Notes under the pieces: generated by a model | What the model was told of the DNA's origin: nothing | The model's database searches: none | What the model saw: the letters and a program-made list of their open reading frames with translations, nothing else | From: a virus | Reading direction: 5' to 3' (one strand) | IMG/VR virus record: IMGVR_UViG_3300048927_000768 | Location: 1 to 26,763 of that record | Length of the DNA stretch: 26,763 bases | Shown: positions 1 to 5,587 of the stretch, piece by piece | How the letters are laid out: each line of letters starts with the position of its first letter | Position numbering within the stretch: the first letter of the stretch is position 1 | Position numbers and translations under genes: made by a program

Positions 1-1026
1 ATGTCAAAATTTATATTCACGGATCGGCGTAACAAGACGGGAAAATTCGATTTAGATGCACAAATTGAACGGTTTCTACACGCTAAAAAATTGGAGAAAC
101 GGTCAGCCCGGACGATTCGGACTTACGCGCAAAGTCTCGGTCAGTTTCGCAAATGGTACTTCAGCATCGAAGATAGGCCCGGTATTAACTCGACTATTGT
201 CGGCGAGTTTATCGAGTATTTAACGTTTGAAAAGATACGCTGGGACGATCACCCAACAAACACGTCCGATATCGTAGGATTATCCGCGCGCTCTGTAAAC
301 AATTTACTCCGTAATCTGAGAGTGTTTTTTAACTATCTCGTTGCGGAGCGAATTATTCGGAATAATCCCGCGGAGTTTGTCGGCTATCAAAAGGAAGCGA
401 AAGATACATTCGAGGTATTTGCGGATGACGACGTCGTTAAACTATTATCCGGCCCTAACCGCCGAACGTACACGGGGCTGCGGGATTATTGCATGATGCT
501 TGTTTTATGCGACACGGGCGTAAGGGTAGGCGAGTTAACAGCGTTGCGTACCTCCGATATCAACTTCGGATTGCGACAAATTGTTATACGGGCGGAACAC
601 GCAAAGACCAGTGAGACGCGGATTGTACCGATATCTCAAAAAACGGCGAAAGAGCTGGAACGGTTGATATCGGCGATGAATGTCGTGGAAGACGATGACT
701 TCTTATGGCTATCGCAGTTTGGCGAACGCTATTTTGGCGATTCATTCGCGAAAATGCTGAAGCTGTACGCCAAGCGAGCCGGCGTTTCCGGTGTACGAGT
801 AAGCCCGCACACATTCCGGCATTATTTTGCGGTAAAATTTTTACGGGAAGGCGGCGACCCTTTCACGCTTTCGCGTATACTCGGACATTCATCGCTTGAT
901 ATGACGCAAGTTTATCTGAAATTTACCGAAACGGATTTGCGGACGCAGCACGATAAGGCATCGCCAGTTACGAGTCTGATCGATAAAGGTAATGAGAAGA
1001 AGCGGGGCAAGCGTCGTTTCACCTAA
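1..1026 (+). CDS. int: Tyrosine recombinase / phage integrase
   Basis: A 341-aa tyrosine recombinase that should integrate and excise the phage genome by site-specific recombination. The N-terminal half (about 18-125) is a SAM-like core-binding domain with the usual 'RTIRTYAQSL' and 'NNLLRNLRVFFNYL' helices. The C-terminal catalytic domain shows the full active-site set: R175 (in DTGVRVGEL), K202, H270 and R273 (HTFRH), H296 (LGHSS) and the nucleophile Y305. The length fits XerC/D-like phage integrases. The first base of the window is the ATG, so its ribosome binding site lies outside and the start cannot be verified. It is followed at once by a strong terminator (1033-1068). It points toward the end of the late operon, as expected for an integrase next to attP and the lysis genes, but I could not identify attP. 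Confidence 0.93.
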   Translation: MSKFIFTDRRNKTGKFDLDAQIERFLHAKKLEKRSARTIRTYAQSLGQFRKWYFSIEDRPGINSTIVGEFIEYLTFEKIRWDDHPTNTSDIVGLSARSVNNLLRNLRVFFNYLVAERIIRNNPAEFVGYQKEAKDTFEVFADDDVVKLLSGPNRRTYTGLRDYCMMLVLCDTGVRVGELTALRTSDINFGLRQIVIRAEHAKTSETRIVPISQKTAKELERLISAMNVVEDDDFLWLSQFGERYFGDSFAKMLKLYAKRAGVSGVRVSPHTFRHYFAVKFLREGGDPFTLSRILGHSSLDMTQVYLKFTETDLRTQHDKASPVTSLIDKGNEKKRGKRRFT

Positions 1027-1032
1027 ATTTAT

Positions 1033-1068
1033 AGCACTTATAGACGAAATTTGTCTGTGAGTGCTTTT
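1033..1068 (+). terminator. Intrinsic terminator of the integrase gene
   Basis: The arms 1033-1045 (AGCACTTATAGAC) and 1053-1065 (GTCTGTGAGTGCT) pair over 13 positions with G-U wobbles around a 7-nt loop and run directly into TTTT. It begins 7 nt after the integrase stop codon, so it should end integrase transcription and insulate the next unit. Confidence 0.8.
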
Positions 1069-1085
1069 CATTTTGCGTATATAAT

Positions 1086-1094
1086 TGATATAAT
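1086..1094 (+). promoter_or_regulatory. Extended -10 promoter for the two-gene plus-strand unit
   Basis: TGATATAAT is a perfect extended -10 (TGn plus TATAAT at 1089-1094). A weak -35-like TTTTCA at 1065-1070 lies 18 nt upstream and overlaps the T tract of the integrase terminator. The gene start follows 23-32 nt downstream, depending on the codon used. The placement directly after a terminator argues for independent transcription of the downstream pair. Confidence 0.65.
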
Positions 1095-1117
1095 GGTATA
1101 AAAATGAAAAGATAGAG

Positions 1118-1654
1118 GTGATCTCTATATCGACTGAGCAACATCCGGATGTTTACGAGTTTGATAGCTGTGTTGTCATTTATGAAACAGCAAAAGCGGT
1201 GTATGAAGAAGAGATAGATCGGTTTAAAAACATCGAAACAAAAACCAATATCGCTCTAGCTTTTGCCGGGATATTTTTAGGAATTTTTATCACTTTTACC
1301 AGTACGAACACCACTGGAAGCCCAAATGCTGGGTATCTAATCTACAGTACCTTGTTCAAGGCGCTCGTTTTTGGGTTCTTCATTACTTCGGCTGTGTATT
1401 TTTATCGCTCACTCCGTTCAGAGAGTTATGAACAACTTGACCTAGAAAATATTGTAGATAAAGAGACATCGACAGGAAGTGGGACCAGCGCTTACCTATC
1501 GATCGCATCCACTTATAGAAATGCCGTTGCAGCTAACAAAGCGAAAATAAACAACAAGACTAGGCTGTATGATAAAGGATTGGGTTACATATCAATATCT
1601 TTTCTCGTTTTTATACTACACTTTATTATAGAGGTGGTAATTGGATATGTTTAA
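1118..1654 (+). CDS. Three-helix membrane protein of unknown function (accessory cargo)
   Basis: A protein of about 178 aa that I cannot assign to a named family. It has a charged amphipathic N-terminal helix (about 20-40, YETAKAVYEEEIDRFKNIETK), then TM1 at 44-61, TM2 at 78-98, a polar soluble stretch (99-150) and TM3 at 154-177. The 'IETKTNIALAFAGIFLGIF' pattern, a polar helix running into a membrane helix, recalls small multi-helix membrane effectors of phage-defence systems, but this is only resemblance. The start is uncertain. The listed GTG at 1118 lies inside AGAGGTGA, the best Shine-Dalgarno. An in-frame ATA at 1127 sits 5 nt after it and may be the true start. The gene is visibly more AT-rich than the late genes. 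It has its own promoter and overlaps the next gene by 8 nt, so the two are probably co-translated. Likely a lysogenic-conversion, exclusion or defence gene (inference). Confidence 0.75.
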   Translation: MISISTEQHPDVYEFDSCVVIYETAKAVYEEEIDRFKNIETKTNIALAFAGIFLGIFITFTSTNTTGSPNAGYLIYSTLFKALVFGFFITSAVYFYRSLRSESYEQLDLENIVDKETSTGSGTSAYLSIASTYRNAVAANKAKINNKTRLYDKGLGYISISFLVFILHFIIEVVIGYV

Positions 1655-1811
1655 AAAAGATTCACGAGGTACTTTTACCAGAAATAGCGACCCGCTTAGA
1701 GGGAAAGACACAACGCCAGTGAGAAGAGAGCATTTTAACGATAACCCCAACCCCTCACCTAGAAATGTCCCACAAAGACCAACAGCTCCTCAAAAACCTG
1801 ATAAGAGATAG
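1647..1811 (+). CDS. 54-aa basic, proline/asparagine-rich protein, partner of the upstream membrane protein
   Basis: A small ORF (start MFKKDSRGTF, end QKPDKR) read from ATG at 1647 to TAG at 1809-1811. It has a strong Shine-Dalgarno, GAGGTGG at 1631-1637, 9 nt upstream, and overlaps the 3' end of the membrane protein gene by 8 nt, so translational coupling is likely. The protein has no hydrophobic segment. It is rich in R, K, P, N and D and looks disordered, with 'RNSDPLRGKDTTPVRREHF' as a compact central motif. I do not recognise a family. Its tight linkage suggests a partner, regulator or antidote for the membrane protein; that is inference. A hairpin at 1818-1848 follows directly. Confidence 0.65.
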   Translation: MFKKDSRGTFTRNSDPLRGKDTTPVRREHFNDNPNPSPRNVPQRPTAPQKPDKR

Positions 1812-1817
1812 TCTGAA

Positions 1818-1848
1818 GACGGTACCTGGTTCATTTAAGGGTACCGTC
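1818..1848 (+). terminator. Hairpin between convergent operons, probably bidirectional terminator
   Basis: A perfect 9-bp inverted repeat, GACGGTACC (1818-1826) and GGTACCGTC (1840-1848), with a 13-nt loop. It lies 6 nt after the plus-strand stop codon and between the ends of convergent transcription units. U tracts are weak on both sides (ATCTGTTT on plus, TTCAGAC on minus), so termination efficiency is uncertain. Confidence 0.5.
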
Positions 1849-1877
1849 ATCTGTTTGCCTACTCTCATGGTGCTAGC

Positions 1878-1902
1878 TTACTAATACTACCTTTATTAGT
1901 AA
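1878..1902. repeat. AT-rich inverted repeat downstream of the endolysin gene
   Basis: TTACTAATA (1878-1886) and TATTAGTAA (1894-1902) form a perfect 9-bp inverted repeat with a 7-nt spacer, ending 4 nt before the endolysin stop codon. There is no U tract on either strand, so it is a poor intrinsic terminator. It could be a protein-binding site (integrase arm or core region, or an operator) or an mRNA 3' stabiliser. I have no further support for any of these. Confidence 0.4.
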
Positions 1903-1906
1903 CTTT

Positions 1907-3466
1907 CTAAGATACACGAATACTAACGGTCCTAGTCGCAGCATCCCACTCTACGTCCGCCCCCAGCCGTTCCGCAATCGTACGCGCCGGCAGATACGTT
2001 TTCCCATCCGTTATAAACCCTGCATCGGCTCCCGTCAATTTCTCGCCGTTTATGACGACATTGACCGAGGACAACACGGCCTCTCTCGTTACAATTGGAG
2101 CGGTGGGCTCCGGCGTTTCCGGTTTTCGTAGGCTGTAAACTTCCGCCAAGCCCGCCACAATAGCGGCCGCAACCTTCCGACGATACGAATCCGATTTCAG
2201 CAGCGCCGCCTCGGCCTTGTTCGTCATAAATCCGGCTTCGACGAGGATTGCCGGCATTGTCGTTTTTGCAATAACGGTAAAGTCCGCTCGCTTAACGGAC
2301 CTGTCTCGAAGTCCGGTGGACTTTATCAATGCCTTTTGCACGGCCGCCGCCAGTTTAACGGAAGTCGCACTCGCCACCGTTGCCGCAAACGTTTCAATCC
2401 CGTTCGCATCGTTCCAGTCGGTCCCGAACGCGTTGGCGTGAATTGATACGTAGACGTGAGCTTTAGCAGCATTGGCGCGCGCTACCCTTGTCGATAACGG
2501 AACGTCAATAGTGCCGGAGTCGTCGTGTATATACTTCGTACTCACCTTACCGCCGGCCGACATCGTATAACCCGTTAACTCCTCCGCAACATAGCGGGCG
2601 ACCACGGAATTAAAATGAAACTCGCGCATCGAATCGTCGGGGCACCGTTTGCCCGCCGTATTGGGACCGTGACCCGCGTCAATGGCTACGAGCAATTCCG
2701 TTTCAGGCGGCGTAGGCGCGGCCGGCTTTTTCACGACAACAAGCGCGCAGCCTGTCCCGCGCTCAGCGTTGCGGTTCGACGCTTGATTTACGGCCGCCTT
2801 GACGCTTCCACCAACATACATAATCGAACTCCCGCCGCCGTCGCCGTTAATTGCCGAAACGCAGCCGAGTTGGTCCCGAAATACCAACGCCAGCTCCTCG
2901 AACGTTAACCCAACGTCATAAGACGTCCTCCCGTCCGCCACGACGAAAACGACATCGCCATTACTGCGTATGCCGACCGCTGTCCGCTGGCTCCGGTCCG
3001 TTAACGATATCGACAGTTGATCCCGTTTGTGGGATTCCGCTACAACAACGTTACCGGCTCGCAGTAACTCCGGCGATCCTTGTACCGCGAAGTCTACGGC
3101 GGCAGGAGGCGACGCTGCAATTCCGTATTTACCGGACGGTTCCCGATACAACTCCGCTCGGCCGCGCGTCTTGTCCGTTTCATACGCGAGGGGGCTACCG
3201 GTCCAGTTGACGATAGCCGTACCGAGGAGCGCGCCGTCGGCCCCGTTAAAGTACGGAAAGTTTATCGCCAGCTCCGCGCCGGCTTCGCGCGCTAATACCG
3301 TAGGCTTTGCGCCGATTCGGGCAACCGCTTTAATATCGTACTCAGCGCTAGCTGATGGAATCACGACGTAACGGACATCCGTTGCTTTCCGTGTGTAATC
3401 GCCGTCGCAGCGGATAACCTTTCCGGCGGATACATATACGCGGATTTTCGTTACCGTTAGGCTCAT
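1907..3466 (-). CDS. Three-domain endolysin: phosphodiester-glycosidase-like + N-acetylmuramoyl-L-alanine amidase + stalk domain
   Basis: A 519-aa lysis protein. Residues about 1-245 match the NAGPA/phosphodiester glycosidase domain (NFPYFNG at 69-75; RTAVGI at 161; ADGR at 177; INGDGGGSS at 206-214). Residues about 257-445 are an Amidase_3 zinc amidase with ligands H266 (DAGHG), E282 and H343 (SIHAN) and catalytic E410 (LVEAGF). Residues about 466-518 are a copper-amine-oxidase-N-like stalk domain (TYLPARTIAERLGADVEWD), a likely wall-binding module. The amidase should cut the peptidoglycan amide bond; the role of the first domain is unknown here. No signal peptide, consistent with holin-dependent export. 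ATG at 3466 follows AAAGGGGAG, which overlaps the holin stop codon. It is the last gene of the late operon. Confidence 0.9.
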   Translation of the reverse strand: MSLTVTKIRVYVSAGKVIRCDGDYTRKATDVRYVVIPSASAEYDIKAVARIGAKPTVLAREAGAELAINFPYFNGADGALLGTAIVNWTGSPLAYETDKTRGRAELYREPSGKYGIAASPPAAVDFAVQGSPELLRAGNVVVAESHKRDQLSISLTDRSQRTAVGIRSNGDVVFVVADGRTSYDVGLTFEELALVFRDQLGCVSAINGDGGGSSIMYVGGSVKAAVNQASNRNAERGTGCALVVVKKPAAPTPPETELLVAIDAGHGPNTAGKRCPDDSMREFHFNSVVARYVAEELTGYTMSAGGKVSTKYIHDDSGTIDVPLSTRVARANAAKAHVYVSIHANAFGTDWNDANGIETFAATVASATSVKLAAAVQKALIKSTGLRDRSVKRADFTVIAKTTMPAILVEAGFMTNKAEAALLKSDSYRRKVAAAIVAGLAEVYSLRKPETPEPTAPIVTREAVLSSVNVVINGEKLTGADAGFITDGKTYLPARTIAERLGADVEWDAATRTVSIRVS

Positions 3467-3469
3467 ATG

Positions 3470-3901
3470 TTACTCCCCTTTCTTCGGACCGCCGGCGTCT
3501 CCCTTGCGCTTAAGGACGTCAATAATATCAACGAGCTTAGGCGGCAAAGGAACACGCGCCCGGCCCAGGTTTTCGAGGATACTCAGCAGCTCGTTAGCCA
3601 CGTAGAAATAGACTGCGGCCGTCATGGTGATTGCGTCGAGATCGAGCAAAATGTCGATACGGTGCGCCAGGATAATAACGAGTAATGCGAGCCCTTTTTT
3701 GCCAGCGCCGATACTCGCGATCGAGGACGATAAGCCGCGGCCCTCCGCACGGCTCGCGTAAATCCCCGTAATAACATCGATGACAAATGCAATCAAAAGA
3801 AACGTTAACGCCTCCGTCCAATGCCCGAATGCAAATCCGATTACTGCGCCAGCAATCGACGCCACGCTCCCGGCAGTTCCGTTAATAGTCACGAGATTCA
3901 T
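3470..3901 (-). CDS. Phage holin (TcdE/phage_holin_4 family)
   Basis: A 143-aa membrane protein that should form the inner-membrane hole or trigger release of the endolysin. It has hydrophobic segments at about 12-27, 31-48, 70-86 and 90-107. The family signature is visible: 'FVIDVITGIYAS', 'GKKGLALLVIILAHRID', 'AVYFYVANELLSILEN', then 'VPLPPKLVDIIDVLK' and a basic tail (KRKGDAGGPKKGE). This matches the PF05105 type of holin found next to amidases in Gram-positive phages. Its ATG overlaps the upstream stop codon (ATGA) and its stop abuts the endolysin Shine-Dalgarno, so the lysis genes are tightly coupled. Confidence 0.9.
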   Translation of the reverse strand: MNLVTINGTAGSVASIAGAVIGFAFGHWTEALTFLLIAFVIDVITGIYASRAEGRGLSSSIASIGAGKKGLALLVIILAHRIDILLDLDAITMTAAVYFYVANELLSILENLGRARVPLPPKLVDIIDVLKRKGDAGGPKKGE

Positions 3902-4092
3902 TCCGCCACCGCGCTTTCTGCGTTTGTCGTGTAATGCTCGATTGCCTGCGTAATCTCCGTTTGCAGCTCCGCCAAAATTCCGGCTTCCTTACCGGCGTGA
4001 AACTGTAAGAACGTAAAAATGACGTGATTGATCTCCGTTACCGGGTCGCTCACGTCTACGAGAAATTCTAGTTTTTGCGTAAATTTCGCCAT
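3898..4092 (-). CDS. 64-aa protein preceding the holin (hypothetical)
   Basis: A small soluble acidic protein starting MAKFTQKLEF. I chose ATG at 4092 because TACGGAGG lies 7 nt upstream; an 18-residue longer in-frame version exists but has no such site. There are no membrane segments; it is mostly predicted helix (FTFLQFHAGKEAGILAELQTEITQAIEHY). Small proteins of this kind commonly sit just before the holin in Bacillota phages, but I cannot name the family. It overlaps the holin start by 4 nt (ATGA). The 76-nt gap to the divergent gene at 4169 must hold the upstream signals; no convincing promoter was seen there. Confidence 0.7.
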   Translation of the reverse strand: MAKFTQKLEFLVDVSDPVTEINHVIFTFLQFHAGKEAGILAELQTEITQAIEHYTTNAESAVAE

Positions 4093-4168
4093 GTAAAAAC
4101 CTCCGTAAAAAGGAAATCGCTCCCACGTGTCGAATACAGACAACAAACGACAAAAGGAGCGTGTTAAA

Positions 4169-4795
4169 ATGCTGGATAAGCGCGAAAAAGCATCTGTCGT
4201 ATTTCAGGCAGGATTGCAGGCACTGCCTTACGTTGGCGGTTCTCTTTCCACGCTATTATTTGGATTTAAACAAGAAGTTCGGTTGAAACGCATCGAGACA
4301 TTTTATGAAGATGTTAAATCTAAATTAGAACAAATTGAGAGTGAAGTACCTCCTATTAGCCAGCACAATTCCGAAGAACTCATGTCCCTTATAGAACAAT
4401 TAAACGATTGTATTGAAGTCGAGCATCTTGAAGAAAAACGCGAGTTTTACAAAAATTACTTTATCCGGATTCTAAGATCCCCTGTTAGGCGAGATAATTA
4501 CGATCTAAGAAAACTATACCTGGACATACTAAAGACGCTAACATTGACCCAACTTATTATTTTTCAATTTTTAATCGAACAAGGAAAACCAATAATCGAT
4601 AAGTCAATCGTCATACATGGTACAAGCCCGGCCCTTATCCTTGGCTCTATTGAGCAACTTAAAATGCAGGGGATCGTGGATTCTAGGTTAAACGGAATAC
4701 AAATCGGGTATCAAAGCGAAATTACTTCTCACATCTCTGTGAGTCAACTTGGAGCCGCTTTCCATCGGTTTTGCATGAGCGATAGACTTTCTTAG
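4169..4795 (+). CDS. 208-aa PYVGG-type helical protein, counter-oriented moron, unknown function
   Basis: Start MLDKREK; ATG at 4169 is 9 nt after AAAAGGAG (4152-4159), better supported than an upstream in-frame TTG or ATG. Residues 8-58 hold 'FQAGLQALPYVGGSLSTLLFGF' followed by a charged helix (KQEVRLKRIETFYEDVKSKLEQIE). Then comes a helical region with 'EEKREFYKNYFIRIL' (88-102), and a C-terminal winged-helix-like part (about 124-200, ending HISVSQLGAAFHRFC). This layout recalls a loose set of accessory proteins in prophages and defence islands, some near the Abi-alpha/DUF4393 type; I cannot name the family firmly. It is on the strand opposite the late operon, is clearly more AT-rich, and its 3' end overlaps a minus-strand membrane ORF. 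It behaves like an inserted moron, possibly for exclusion or defence (inference). Confidence 0.78.
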   Translation: MLDKREKASVVFQAGLQALPYVGGSLSTLLFGFKQEVRLKRIETFYEDVKSKLEQIESEVPPISQHNSEELMSLIEQLNDCIEVEHLEEKREFYKNYFIRILRSPVRRDNYDLRKLYLDILKTLTLTQLIIFQFLIEQGKPIIDKSIVIHGTSPALILGSIEQLKMQGIVDSRLNGIQIGYQSEITSHISVSQLGAAFHRFCMSDRLS

Positions 4796-4907
4796 GCACT
4801 CCGCCAGCGAAGATTATTAAGATTGAAAAAGTTACCGCCCACACCCACCAATACTTAATAAATAGCTGGCCGGGCGTCAAGTTGATCAAATCCGATAGAA
4901 ACGTCAT
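4722..4907 (-). CDS. 61-aa single-helix membrane protein, possibly truncated
   Basis: A short ORF (start MTFLSDLINLTPGQLF) with one strong hydrophobic stretch, 'YWWVWAVTFSILIIFAG' at about 19-35, and a basic C-terminus. GGAGG lies 14 nt before the ATG, longer than usual. Its position in the lysis region suggests an accessory lysis or membrane protein. The last ~24 codons (4722-4795) are antisense to the end of the plus-strand gene. This suggests the original C-terminus was replaced when that gene was inserted, so this may be a decayed remnant. No family recognised. Confidence 0.45.
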   Translation of the reverse strand: MTFLSDLINLTPGQLFIKYWWVWAVTFSILIIFAGGVPKKVYRSCKTDGKRLQVDSQRCEK

Positions 4908-4936
4908 AATCAGCGGAACCGCCTCCGTTGCATAAT

Positions 4937-4966
4937 AAAAAGCCCGGACCAGTTACGGTCGGGCTT
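4937..4966 (-). terminator. Intrinsic terminator downstream of the stalk-domain gene
   Basis: Read on the minus strand, AGCCCGACC and GGTCCGGGCT pair with one bulged C around a short loop, then run into TTTTT (complement of 4937-4941). It lies about 35 nt after the stop codon of the secreted stalk-domain gene. It separates that gene, and the late operon behind it, from the lysis block. Confidence 0.75.
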
Positions 4967-5000
4967 CGTTAACGTTGCGTATTAATTTTCAAGCACGGAA

Positions 5001-5516
5001 TTATTTCGTTGCTTCAGCGGCGGCGAGTTCGGCTTCGAGCGTTGCGATTTCTGCTTCGTATTCGGCGATACGCTTCTTCACCTTTTCGATTTCCGCTTTA
5101 TAGAGCAAAACAGCTTCCGACGAGGAATCCTTTTCTTGTTTTATAAGAGTCTCATACGCAGCAATAGCGTTATTACTACTATCTACTAGTGTTTTTACTA
5201 CGCTGATCCTATCTTTTATAACTTCAGGTCTTGATGACTCGCTTATCCCCGCCGCCTCCTTCGTCTCAAGGAACACCTTGCCCGGCTCGAAATCGACGTC
5301 CATACCGGCAATTTCCGCAATTTGACGTACAGGGCCGTAGCTGTTTCCGTTAATAATCGGGACTTCGCCGATAACTTTTCCGTCAACATGAAGCTCCCAA
5401 ACGCTGCCTACCTTCGTCCCTACGAGCTGCTTTACTTCCGCTGCGATTGCGGATCCTGCCGTCATTACGACCGCGCCCACAAGTGTTCCCGCTATAAAAT
5501 ACTTCATCTTTTTCAT
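5001..5516 (-). CDS. Secreted stalk-domain protein with C-terminal coiled coil
   Basis: 171 aa from ATG at 5516, chosen for the Shine-Dalgarno GGAGGGGG 6 nt upstream; a 10-residue longer form lacks one. MKKMKYFIAGTLVGAVVMTAGSAIAAE is a typical signal peptide with likely cleavage after A25 (AIA|AE). Residues about 38-85 are a copper-amine-oxidase-N-like stalk domain (VDGKVIGEVPIINGNSYGPVRQIAEIAGMDVDFEPGK), and 137-170 is a heptad-rich coiled coil (AEIEKVKKRIAEYEAEIATLEAEL). It should be exported to the cell surface. Its own -10 element (5545-5550) and terminator (4937-4966) mark it as a moron expressed by the lysogen or independently of late control. The same domain type ends the phage endolysin. 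Function unknown; wall association is inferred. Confidence 0.82.
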   Translation of the reverse strand: MKKMKYFIAGTLVGAVVMTAGSAIAAEVKQLVGTKVGSVWELHVDGKVIGEVPIINGNSYGPVRQIAEIAGMDVDFEPGKVFLETKEAAGISESSRPEVIKDRISVVKTLVDSSNNAIAAYETLIKQEKDSSSEAVLLYKAEIEKVKKRIAEYEAEIATLEAELAAAEATK

Positions 5517-5544
5517 AACGTTCCCCCTCCGGTTGTTTGCCACC

Positions 5545-5550
5545 ATTATA
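5545..5550 (-). promoter_or_regulatory. Promoter -10 element for the stalk-domain moron
   Basis: On the minus strand a perfect TATAAT lies 28 nt before the ATG at 5516, leaving room for a short leader with the GGAGGGGG site. No recognisable -35 is present at 17±1 nt, so the promoter is weak or activator-dependent. It lies in the 71-nt gap after the tail endopeptidase gene. Confidence 0.45.
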
Positions 5551-5587
5551 CAATAGTTACGCCGCCCGGAGGAGGTAGTTTCGTAGA

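Noticed and set aside
4093-4168. A divergent promoter pair between the pre-holin gene and the 208-aa gene
   Set aside because: I looked for -35/-10 pairs on both strands and found none close to consensus; promoters may exist but are not supported by sequence reading alone.
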